64,000 nt of DNA from Clarkia xantiana subsp. parviflora (taxonomy: Eukaryota; Streptophyta; Magnoliopsida; Myrtales; Onagraceae), in contig JAPTYO010000005.1 in the NCBI GenBank assembly GCA_036873135.1, positions 4,256,166 to 4,320,165 on the forward strand, given 5' to 3'. Positions 1 to 10,462 of the stretch are shown piece after piece (positions within the stretch are counted from its first letter, which is position 1; every line of letters begins with the position of its first letter). The position numbers and the translations under genes are program-made. The notes under the pieces are model-generated. The model searched no databases. It saw only the letters and a program-made list of their open reading frames with translations, and was not told the DNA's origin.

Positions 1-466
1 CCATGGACCATTATACCAACAAAAAACATATGAGAACTATACAATACCCTTCCAGACGCAGTTCGATAAAGCATTTTAACAGACATCACATTGGGTGGTC
101 TATTTTGGGACTAAACCATAAATCGAACTTTTGCAGTATAGCCATACTTATAAATTATGGACAAAAAGACTATTGCAGATTACTATGGTAATTATATTTT
201 TTCATATATTAATTTCAATGAATATATATTATTACTTAGAATCCTAAATAGTTAATATAGTTTTAGATATTCATACGAGTGATATATACAAAATAAAATT
301 TAGATTTAATGTTGCAACACTTTCATATTTAAGTGAGGAGGTGCAACACGTATTTTTTCATACTTAAGCGAGGGGTGCAAAATTTACGTATACACTATAT
401 ATATACATGTAGGTCCGCCACTGGCAACAGCTACTAGATCTGAAATTCTAAATAGAGAGAGAGAGA
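1..466. other. AT-rich intergenic DNA, no gene seen
   Basis: I see no spliced coding sequence here. The stretch around 310-425 has two near-repeats of a motif containing GGTGCAA and ends in a GGTCCGCCACTGG phrase of the kind often found in decayed plant transposons, but I could not define element ends. Confidence 0.4.
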
Positions 467-702
467 GAATCAGAGTGCTGGTCGGGATTATGTTGGGTCT
501 CGGAGCGAATTTCAATGTCAAGGGACTGGTCAACGACTTCTTGCATTGTGTTTTGGATTAACTCGTCGAAGGAGTCGAGCGGCTGACGAACTAGACATTT
601 CTCCTCAAACTAAGCAGACATAACAGCCGAAGCATCCTCCTGCGTGATTTTCTTATCTTCGTCGCCTTCATTATGCTAGACAAACTCAATGCCATCCTCC
701 AT
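467..702 (-). pseudogene. 5' fragment of RNA polymerase II second-largest subunit gene (NRPB2-like), dead
   Basis: Read on the minus strand from an ATG at 702, the translation matches the extreme N-terminus of plant NRPB2: an acidic leader, then KITQEDASAVMSA, FEEKCLVRQPLDSFDEL, IQNTMQEVVDQ and IEIRSETQHNP. NRPB2 is the ~1,190-residue catalytic subunit of RNA polymerase II. Only about 78 codons are present and two are in-frame TAG stops, one in the leader and one where the family has the aromatic residue before FEEK. Similarity stops at a (CT)n run near 467. It is therefore a truncated, non-functional copy. Whether it arrived by transposon capture or by a truncated duplication is not visible. 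Identification rests on my memory of the family sequence but the match is long and collinear. Confidence 0.82.
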
Positions 703-1390
703 GGTCTCCGGAAGTCAAACGTCAATGCAGTAAGTAGTCAATGTAGTGTCAGTCTAGCTTATAGAGCCGAAAACCACCGGCTTACTGCTACTTCTCAGGT
801 GGCGATGATCAGCGAAATAACGAGGAAGAAATGAGGATAGATCAAGAGAAGTTCAGTAGAACTGTGAGTTGTAGAAGTAGAAGATATTAATTGTAGATGT
901 AGTTAGTTAGTGTTACGACATCTTTATATACTACTAGTAATTGGTAATTACAGTTATACGTGGATTAGACGGTTCCCGTCGAGCCGCGCCGCAGAAAGAT
1001 GGTTTTGGATTGAATTAGCGTACGTAAATTCATGGTGAATGTTAAGATAAATATCTATTAATCAACATTTTCTAAATTGTTAGTTGCGTTGGTTATTATG
1101 GTTAGGAAATTAGGTGGAGTAAGAAATATTATCTACATATGTAGTCATGTAATAATAATTAGAAGATTTGTATCTATATGACATACATAATCGGCATAAT
1201 TTAATTTGATTAGCTAAAAATAAGTAACTTAATTTATTGCATGCATGCAAATATATAGATAGCTATTTTGATTGTTTTTAAAATGAGATTTTAGGTGACG
1301 GGATATTGTTATGGTTACGCTTTCTAAAAAGTTTAGCTAGTTATTTATTTAAAAAAATGGCTTCCTATTACACTTTTGTAAAAGAGTTCA
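703..1390. other. intergenic, no gene seen
   Basis: AT-rich sequence without a recognisable coding exon, RNA gene or bounded element. Part of it (to about 960) may be upstream sequence carried along with the NRPB2-like fragment. Confidence 0.4.
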
Positions 1391-1510
1391 GCTAAAATAA
1401 ACTCGAGTTTATTTAAACTTGAATTCTCAGCCGTTAAAAAGTGTTTCTTACCCATGCATAATCTGACGGCTGAGAAATCGAGTTTAAATAAACTTGACAG
1501 CATTTTAGCC
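1391..1510. mobile_element. 120-bp inverted-repeat element (MITE-like)
   Basis: Two arms of about 46 bp are reverse complements with a few mismatches. The left arm starts GCTAAAATAAACTCGAG and ends CTCAGCCGTTA; the right arm starts GACGGCTGAGAAATCG and ends CATTTTAGCC. They surround a ~28-bp loop. No convincing target duplication is visible, so the superfamily is unassigned. It could fold as a near-perfect hairpin RNA if transcribed. Confidence 0.6.
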
Positions 1511-2164
1511 ATATATATATTAAAAGAACATATTCAGCGTATTATCAATGGTGTACGTAATATAAATATACAATGTTATATGTCACTTAGAAGAATCTCA
1601 TTTCTACTTTTATGTAAAAAAAATATATCATAAATTAGTATACAATGGAAAAAGTCACAACTCTTTTAATTACTCTTTTAATTACGACATTCAAGAGTAA
1701 GTAATATTATAATAAATTAAAATAAATAAATATATTTTATATATATTAAAATTATAAAATATTATTTAATTACATGGAAACTGACGTGACATCTTGTAAT
1801 TGTAATTCTGGTGTGTTTTAAAGTTCTCAATCTCCACTTTCAGCACATGACATTTTTTTTAATTAATCAAGCAAAACCAAGTAAAATTATAATTCTTTTA
1901 AGTTAGATATATCATATATGGTGTATATATAATATACACTATTAAAATTGCATTGTCGGGCCACCATTATATTTGTCAATATGGGTTGGGTAAAAGTTAG
2001 GCTGGGTCATGGCCCATGGGACTCTCAGTCCGTACTAAAACCTAAACCATGTAAAAGGCCCTTTCTTCTTTCTTAATTATTATAGTACTTTAAGAAAGCA
2101 ATAAGAATGCTGTTTCTTTTTCCACGAGCGTCTTCAGGCGAGGAGCACGGCGGAGGCGGTAAAA
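1511..2164. other. AT-rich DNA and promoter region of the ITPase gene
   Basis: No gene is seen from 1511 to about 2100. The last ~80 bp before the ATG at 2165 should contain the 5' UTR of the ITPase gene; no TATA box can be placed with confidence. Confidence 0.35.
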
Positions 2165-5008
2165 ATGGCGGCGATGAAAGCTTCTGGTCTGGTACTCTCT
2201 CGCCCAGTGACATTTGTGACTGGAAATGCTAAGAAGCTCGAAGAAGTTCGTGCGATTTTGGGCCAATCCATTCCCTTTCAGTCCCTCAAGCTCGATCGTA
2301 TTACTCTCTCTCTCTCTCTATAGCACATTAATTTTCACGAAGCAGTTATCCTTTATTCTAAATTTAACATATCAATTGCCGTCTCTAACCTGAGTTTTCT
2401 TGAAGTGCCGGAATTGCAAGGAGAGCCTGAAGACATATCGAAAGAAAAGGCTCGTTTAGCAGCCATTGAGGTACCTCTACAATTGCTCTTTTCGATAGTT
2501 CGAAATCTCGAGGGCCACGTGATCGTATTTGGTTGATACTCTAGGATATCTCTCTGTGGTCCATGTTTGTTTAGTAATGTAGTGTTTGAACTAATTTGAA
2601 GGTGAATGGACCTGTTCTGGTGGAAGATACTTGCCTCTGTTTCAATGCCCTAAAGGGTCTCCCAGGTCTGTGAATTTTAGTTTTCTTTCTTATATTATAC
2701 TATGTATAATTTATGTAGTTTTTTTTTGTTAAAATGTTGCATCTGGGAGGCGTATTGATTGTTTTTGTTTTGTTTTACTACTATTGCAGGGCCTTACATG
2801 TAAGATCCTGTGAACTTCTGCTTCTTGTTCAAGGTGTTGTTAGCTTTTGCTATCTTGTTCATGTTTTCTTTTACTTGATGGAGAGTTTTGCTCAACTAAG
2901 TCGCTACTCTCATAAAATCTTATGGTGCTTTTTTAAACGTCCCAATCAATGAGACAGATATTTTTTTTTTAACCAAAAGGAAGATATGGAAAGTGGTTCA
3001 AGGCTTTGTGCATGGTCAGCATTGTATTTTTAGTGAAGGTAAGGTGCAACAGAGCAGAACAAACAGAAACCTGTAACATCTGTCAATTCGTACATTTCTG
3101 TATTGTATGTATATGGGACTCTTAGTTTTCCTATCCAGAGTTCCGGACCATACATGTATGTACATATTTCTGTTATGTGTGATTAGGCAACTCGATTAAC
3201 ATACCGGGAAAATCGTTGGGATTGTTCATTTGTAGAGATCATTTCCCATTTGTAAGAATTGATGAATGATTTTCACTTATCATAGCTTGGTGAGGGTTTT
3301 AGTTCCATTATTCTTTTCCTTTTTTGCCAAACCCGTGTGCGCTTTTAGAGTTGGAGTTGGACATTAGTATGTAAGGCACATAACTTGCTTTTCGATTAAC
3401 TTATCCTTGCACCACAAGTTTTACTTCTTTCACCCTTTAGGCTGCAAAGAACACATGAGATTCAGAAAACGAGTCAAATTGATCCCATCACATATATGTT
3501 CCGAGTCTTTTGACCTGATTTTTTGTTGAACTTTTAAGTTTGAATAATTTGTCGTTGGGGTATACATCTTATTTTTTTTGGTAATGGTCGTTGGGCTATA
3601 TAATTACTTGTCACGCTAAGTTGCACGAATTGAACTCATGGAGTCAAACGATAGAATAAGAGAGGAGGTGTTGCCGCCTGATATATGACGTAATGATTCT
3701 CTGGATATAATTGTATTATACTTTACTTCCTTGACCTTTAACTTCTTATACATCCGCCCTCTTCTCTTTTTGCTATTTTCTAACTAAATTTACTGATGCA
3801 GCAAGTGGTTTCTCCAAAAGCTCGGTCATGAAGGTTTCTTTTCTTTGCTCCTCCGTCATCCTTATTCTGATTTTCCAATCTCCTTGTTAACTTCAGTGTT
3901 TCTAATCTTTCAAATATGTTGAACTGCACAGGTCTAAATAATCTATTGATGGCATATGACGACAAATCAGCCTATGCTTTATGTGCATTTTCATTCGCTC
4001 TTGGGCCCAATTCAGAACCAGTCACCTTTCTCGGAAAAACTCCAGTATGTGCTTGCTATAGCATAGTTAAATCTCTAAAGTTTCTGAAAATACATGCTGG
4101 TTTGAATCTAAATTCATCTTTCACATTGTGTGCATATGGAAACAATAGGCTCTGGCTCTCTTGTATGGCTGTTAGGCTAGTGTAAACTTGGTATGCTGTT
4201 TTTAGGCAATAAAAGAGTTGTATCTTAAAAAGTAGTTTCAAGTATAAGCACAAACTCTCATCTGAAGGTTACTGGTATCTACAGTTGGTGGCACAACTAT
4301 ACAAGTATACAGAAAATGGCATTGGTGTGAAAATGGCAAAACTCATCTTTATTCTCGGAAAAACTCCAGTATTAGCTTGCTATAGCATAATTAAATCTCT
4401 AAAGTTTCTGATAATACATGCTGGTTTAGATCTAAATTCATTTTTCACATTGTATGCATTTGGAAATTATAGGCTCTGGCTCTGTTGTATGGCTGTTAGG
4501 CTTATTATTCTATAGTGTAAACTTGGTATGCTATTCTTAGGCAATAAAAGAGTTCTCTCTTAGATAGTAGTAGTTTCAAGTATAGGCACAAACTCTCATG
4601 TGAAGGCTACTGGTATTGTATACAAGTGTACAGAAAATGGCAGTGGTGTGAAAAAAAACTCATCTTTATTTCAGTTTTCCTTAAACCATTGATAACTAAC
4701 TAATATTGTGGACTTTGTTGGTATCTCTCCAGGGGAAGATAGTTCCAGCAAGGGGACCCAATGACTTTGGATGGGACCCGATCTTCCAACCCGATGGCTA
4801 TGAACTAACGTAAATACGTTCAATTTTGTTTCGAAAAATGTTGATTTCTGGGTTTAGATAATGGTGGTGACCTGCAATTATGGTATATATATATTACAGT
4901 TATGCGGAGATGCCCAAGGAGGAGAAGAACAAGATATCTCATCGTTACAAGTCTCTCGCGCTCGTGAAATCTCACTTTGCAGAAAGCGGCTACCGTTTTT
5001 CAGAATGA
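2165..5008 (+). CDS. Inosine triphosphate pyrophosphatase (ITPase/HAM1 family)
   Basis: Hydrolyses ITP, dITP and XTP to monophosphates plus pyrophosphate, clearing deaminated purines from the nucleotide pool; normally cytosolic. Eight exons fit: 2165-2297, 2406-2470, 2602-2665, 2790-2799, 3802-3833, 3932-4044, 4733-4809 and 4900-5008. All introns are GT-AG and the joined frame is 603 nt, 200 residues plus stop, the usual length for the family. Visible motifs are the N-terminal [12 protein letters not shown] loop, EGEP-like [49 protein letters not shown] and the C-terminal ISHRYKSL, which contacts the base. Exon 4 is only 10 nt (GGCCTTACAT), yet it is needed to make GLPGPYIKW. The start is the first ATG before the conserved core. 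Intron 6 contains a tandem duplication that includes the end of exon 6. Intact and probably functional. Confidence 0.95.
4030..4670 (+). repeat. 324-bp tandem duplication spanning exon 6 end and intron 6 of the ITPase gene
   Basis: Copy 1 (4030-4353) begins inside exon 6 at the codons for LGKTP and runs into intron 6. Copy 2 (4354-4670) repeats it head to tail with moderate divergence. Copy 2 therefore carries a relic of the last 15 coding bases and a second possible donor site (CCA|GTATTA). Both copies share TAGGCAATAAAAGAGTT, which contains an AATAAA-like signal. Confidence 0.85.
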
Positions 5009-5656
5009 GTCTTGACAGCAAGAACAAAGACACAGGATATGGGGTTGGTTGGTTGGTGAGTACTGAGTAGTTTCTAAAAACTCTAAAGCTAGCCAAGTTG
5101 TGATTTTAGTTATATGATGACATTTAGCCATAATTAGCTGATTGACATTTTACCAATAAAGCTTGCTGAAATATTTCCGGGATGACAAATGCGTCTTATT
5201 GTTAATTAATTTGTAACGCGTAGGTTGTAATGTTCTGATCTTGGTTTATATGAGATTGAAGGTGCATGTTATTATGTTGAGAAGAACTTGATTGTTATTA
5301 TGTTGTCTAATAATATTGTAATCTTTTATCAACCAAGAAAGAATTGCAGGAAAGAACTTTAGTAATGAAATGATTAATATAATGTTAATGTGTTTAATGT
5401 ATGAAATGTTATGGTGGCTGCCTTTCTCCTTAAACTAAGAGAATCTTACATGCATATACAATATGATTACTACAATAAGTACACATTTTTTTTGGCAAAA
5501 AAGAATGTTGATAACTATTATTAAAGATTTAATATTATGTCTGAAATCAAAATTAACCAAGAAAGATTTAAAATTAGGGAGAAGAACATATTTAGTGTCT
5601 CAGGTTTACTCCATGTGTCAATTAGGTGTGTCATGATTAAACTGTTACTTTCGACT
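5009..5656. other. ITPase 3' flank and intergenic DNA
   Basis: Probable 3' UTR to about 5350, then AT-rich DNA. From about 5580 it appears to be part of an older repeat that resumes after the hAT insertion (around 6009-6250), judging by similar reading across the insertion. No gene seen. Confidence 0.4.
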
Positions 5657-5664
5657 GTCCCAGG

Positions 5665-6000
5665 CAGTGTTATCAGAACCAGACCGGACGTCGAACCGGC
5701 AAGGGTGCCGGTTCCCGGTTCACCGGTCAGACCGCCAGTCCGACCCGGTTCGGTTGCTGGTCCATATAATATAATATATATGATATAATAATCCAGACCG
5801 CCGGTCCGACCTAGTTTTTTTATTTGTTTTTTTTAATGAAAGGAAAGTTCGAACCGGTGAACCGGAGAACCGCCCGGTTCGCCCAAAACTGGCCGGTTCG
5901 GTGAAAACCGGACTTCAGAACCGGGTTCGCTTACATCCTCCGGAAATGAGCAAACCGGACTGTGTAGGGGTCCGGTTCCGGTCCGGTTCTGATAACACTG
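5665..6000. mobile_element. 336-bp hAT MITE, CAGTGTTATCAGAACC family
   Basis: The element starts CAGTGTTATCAGAACC and ends with the inverted GGTTCTGATAACACTG. It is flanked by a perfect 8-bp target duplication, GTCCCAGG, at 5657-5664 and 6001-6008, which is the hAT signature. The arms are rich in CCGGTTCGG-type words and there is no transposase. Related copies or ends lie at 15012-15036, 52229, 56491-56655 and 58722-59527. Confidence 0.92.
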
Positions 6001-6008
6001 GTCCCAGG

Positions 6009-7202
6009 TTTCAACTTTGTTACTATTTGGTGTCTCCGTCAAATTTTGTGGTTAAATATAACTGAAATTTGTCATGTGCTGTCACATGATTGAATAAGTT
6101 TGAAAATTCCTAAATTACCCCCAAAAAGCTCGAAATCGCTAGAATCGAGTCAACCCGGAATTGGAGATGGATGGCTCGTAACCGGAGGTGGGTGGTCGGA
6201 ATCAAATGGGGGGCAAATTGTATTTTTATCTCAAACTGTTAAAGTTACCCAAAATTGAACGGATTATCACTTGTGAGTTCTTTGGCACTTGCACTGTAAC
6301 AGTGCTTACTCTACGCCTAGACTAATCTCCACTCGCATCGACGTCAACTCATAAGGAATAAGGCGTCATTAATGGAAATTGAGCCTCCGGCCTCTAGTTA
6401 AAGAATGAGGCGCAAACCACTACACAATATTACATGGTTTGCTAACATAGGAGTTAAAGAACTCATCTGCACTCCAAGAAGTTCAAGGACTAAATTTGCC
6501 ATCGCTTTCATCGTCTGGAGTTCTTTGCAATGCTCATCCACGTCCAAAACTTCCATTTCCCGAGCTTGGTTGGACCACTCTATGGAACGGCCGCTGTTTG
6601 ATGCGGCCTAATTTCCACCAATCAGAGGCCTGTATTTAATGGCAAACTTGTAATTTCGTTTAAAAGAGAAAAAATGCGGTTTAGTGGTTCTTGTCACATC
6701 ATATCACATCACTTAAGTGAATTAGACCACGGTTCGAAGATTTATCCAGACCGGATGTGAAGTTTGAACAGACGTTTGAATAAGATAAAGAAGATAAGCA
6801 GGAGAGAGGGACAGAATCTTCTTTTCCCTTTTCTTTAGATTATTTTTCAATAACCGTGCCAAAAAGTAAGAGAGATAAAGACTCTTCTTTACCCATTTAT
6901 TTAATATATATATATATTTATATTTTCATGACTGTGCAAAAGTTATCTTACTATTTATTAACTGCATACGTAGTTCTATTCTAATATAATTATGTTCAAA
7001 TTTACTAAATTCTCTTTTAAATCACCGATTCTAGCCAATAATTTTTTTCTATTCAGTTATATTGATGTATACCTTAGGCATTATTTGGATAAATATATAT
7101 TAATAATATCAAGTTATTTTTTTCCAATTATTTTAGGGTATCAATTTATATGATTATTTTATATATTATAATAGTAATGATAATGAATATAATATTAAAA
7201 AA
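6009..7202. other. intergenic DNA with an unidentified minus-strand reading frame near 6400-6615
   Basis: On the minus strand 6400-6610 reads open through phrases such as SGRSIEWSNQAREMEVLDV and CKELQTMKAMANLVLEL, with helical, protein-like composition, but I do not recognise it and see no splice partners. It may be a captured exon. The rest (6620-7202) is AT-rich and merges into the tandem array. Confidence 0.3.
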
Positions 7203-10197
7203 ATTCAACCACTAAGGCATAGTGGAAATACTAAACCCCTAGTCAAGTTTACTGTAAACCTTATCCATACCCTAAATGAAAACCACCACCAAAGTAAATA
7301 AAAAAATGACATTTAAATAATTAATTAATATTATGGAATATAATTCATGCACATAAAATAATTTTAGTTGCTACTGATTTCATATATCAATTGGAACAAA
7401 TATAATAGAATTAAATATTAAATTTTAAAAAAATTCAACTACTAAGGCATAGTGGAAATACTAAACCCCTAGTCAAGTTTACTGTAAACCTTATCCATAC
7501 CCTAAATGAAAACCACCACCAGAGTAAATAAAAAAATGACATTTAAATAATTAATTAATATTATGGAATATAATTCATGCACATAAAATAATTTTAGTTG
7601 CTACTGATTTCATATATCAATTGGAACAAATATAATAGAATTAAATATTAAATTTAAAAATATTCAACCACTAAGGCATAGTGGAAATACTAAACCCCTA
7701 GTCAAGTTTACTGTAAACCTTATCCATACCCTAAATGAAAACCACCACCAGAGTAAATAAAAAAAAATGGACATTTAAATAATTAATTTATATTATGGAA
7801 TATAATTCATGCACATAAAATAATATTAGTTGCTACTGATTTCATATATCAATTGGAACAAATATAATAGAATTAAATATTAAATTTTAAAAAAATTCAA
7901 CCACTAAGGCATAGTGGAAATACTAAACCCCTAGTCAAGTTTACTGTAAACCTTATCCATACCCTAAATGAAAACCACCACCAGAGTAAATCAAAAAATG
8001 GACATTTAAATAATTAATTAATATTATGGAATATAATTCATGCACATAAATTATTTTAGTTGCTACTGATTTCATATATCAATTGGAACAAATATAATAT
8101 AATTAAATATTAAATTTTAAAAAAAATTCAACCACTAAGGTATAGTAGAAATACTAAACCCATAGTCAAGTTTACTGTAAACCTTATCCATACCCTAAAT
8201 GAAAACCACCACCAGAGTAAATAAAAAAATGACATTTAAATAATTAATTAATATCATGGAATATAATTCATGCACATAAAATAATTTTAGTTGCTACTGA
8301 TTTCATATATCAATTGGAACAAATATAATATAATTAAATATTAAATTTAAAAAAAAATTCAACCACTAAGGTATAGTAGAAATACTAAACCCATAGTCAA
8401 GTTTACTGTAAACCTTATCCATACCCTAAATGAAAACCACCACCAGAGTAAATAAAAAAATGACATTTAAATAATTACTTAATATCATGGAATATAATTC
8501 ATGCACATAAAATAATTTTAGTTGCTACTGATTTCATATATCAATTGGAACAAATATAATAGAATTAAATATTAAATTAAAAAAAAATTCAACCACTAAG
8601 GCATAGTGGAAATACTAAACCCCTAGTCAAGTTTACTGTAAACCTTATCCATACCCTAAATGAAAACCACCACCAGAGTAAATCAAAAAATGGACATTTA
8701 AATAATTAATTAATATTATGGAATATAATTCATGCACATAAATTATTTTAGTTGCTACTGATTTCATATATCAATTGGAACAAATATAATATAATTAAAT
8801 ATTAAATTTTAAAAAAAATTCAACCACTAAGGTATAGTAGAAATACTAAACCCATAGTCAAGTTTACTGTAAACCTTATCCATACCCTAAATGAAAACCA
8901 CCACCAGAGTAAATAAAAAAATGACATTTAAATAATTAATTAATATCATGGAATATAATTCATGCACATAAAATAATTTTAGTTGCTACTGATTTCATAT
9001 ATCAATTGGAACAAATATAATAGAATTAAATATTAAATTTAAAAAAAAAATTCAACCACTAAGGCATAGTGGAAATACTAAACCCCTACTCAAGTTTACT
9101 GTAAACCTTATCCATACCCTAAATGAAAACCACCACCAGAGTAAATCAAAAAATGGACATTTAAATAATTAATTAATATTATGGAATATAATTCATGCAC
9201 ATAAATTATTTTAGTTGCTACTGATTTCATATATCAATTGGAACAAATATAATATAATTAAATATTAAATTTTTAAAAAAATTCAACCACTAAGGTATAG
9301 TAGAAATACTAAACCCATAGTCAAGTTTACTGTAAACCTTATCCATACCCTAAATGAAAACCACCACCAGAGTAAATAAAAAAATGACATTTAAATAATT
9401 AATTAATATCATGGAATATAATTCATGCACATAAAATAATTTTAGTTGCTACTGATTTCATATATCAATTGGAACAAATATAATAGAATTAAATATTAAA
9501 TTTTAAAAAAAAATTCAACCACTAAGGCATAGTGGAAATACTAAACCCCTACTCAAGTTTACTGTAAACCTTATCCATACCCTAAATGAAAACCACCACC
9601 AGAGTAAATAAAAAAATGACATTTAAATAATTAATTAATATTATGGAATATAATTCATGCACATAAAATAATTTTAGTTGCTACTGATTTCATATATCAA
9701 TTGGAACAAATATAATAGAATTAAATATTAAATTTTAAAAAAATTCAACTACTAAGGCATAGTGGAAATACTAAACCCCTAGTCAAGTTTACCGTAAACC
9801 TTATCCATACCCTAAATGAAAACCACCACCAGAGTAAATAAAAAAATGGACATTTAAATAATTAATTAATATTATGGAATATAATTCATGCACATAAAAT
9901 AATTTTAGTTGCTACTGATTTCATATATCAATTGGAACAAATATAATAGAATTAAATATTAAATATTAAAAAATACAACCACTAAGGCATAGTGAAAATA
10001 CTAAACCCCTAGTCAAGTTTACTATAAACCTTATCCATACCCTAAATGAAAACCACCACCAGAGTAAATAAAAAAAAAAATGGACATTTAAATAATTAAT
10101 TAATATTATGGAATATAATTAATGTACATAAAATAATTTTAGTTGCTACTGATTTCATATATCAATTGGAACAAACATAATATAATTAAATATTAAA
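7203..10197. repeat. Tandem repeat array, 13 copies of a ~231-bp AT-rich unit
   Basis: Units start at 7203, 7433, 7662, 7895, 8126, 8357, 8587, 8818, 9050, 9281, 9513, 9743 and 9973, spaced 229-233 bp. Each begins ATTCAACCACTAAGG and contains GTTTACTGTAAAC, CCATACCCTAAATG, AAACCACCACC and CATGCACATAAA. Two subtypes exist: A (AAGGCATAGTGGAAATA, then CCCCTAG) and B (AAGGTATAGTAGAAATA, then CCCATAG). Copies 5, 6, 8 and 10 are B. Copies 4, 7 and 9 share private variants (AGTAAATCAAAAAATGGAC and CATAAATTATTTTAG) and each is followed by a B copy, so an A'-B dimer has been amplified. No open reading frame runs through the units. It ends ~265 bp upstream of the TIC22-like start codon. Confidence 0.97.
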
Positions 10198-10462
10198 GGT
10201 TTTCAGGTGCAGCCACTATTATGCTGTTGGGTCACAGTACATCCAAACAAATTTAACGGGAAATCCTAACGCTGTTAAACCGGAATTAATCGAACCAGAC
10301 CAGACCGAAAATCATTAAACCAGATATTAAGAATAAAATATATTATTAATAGGCAGCATGAAACAGCGGCCGTTCCGTAGTTTGGTCCAGCTTGGTTACT
10401 TCTAAAACCCCTAGTCCAAAAACCCTCTCGTCACACTCTGCTTGAATTGAAGAAAGATAACG

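Noticed and set aside
5537..6042. Pro/Arg/Gly-rich open frames at the hAT MITE
   Set aside because: They are translations of the CCGG-rich terminal arms and recur in every copy of the family.
7203..10197. CRISPR-like or centromere-like array
   Set aside because: Units are directly adjacent without spacers, in a plant genome; the array is only 3 kb and lies between expressed-type genes, so neither a CRISPR array nor a functional centromere is supported.
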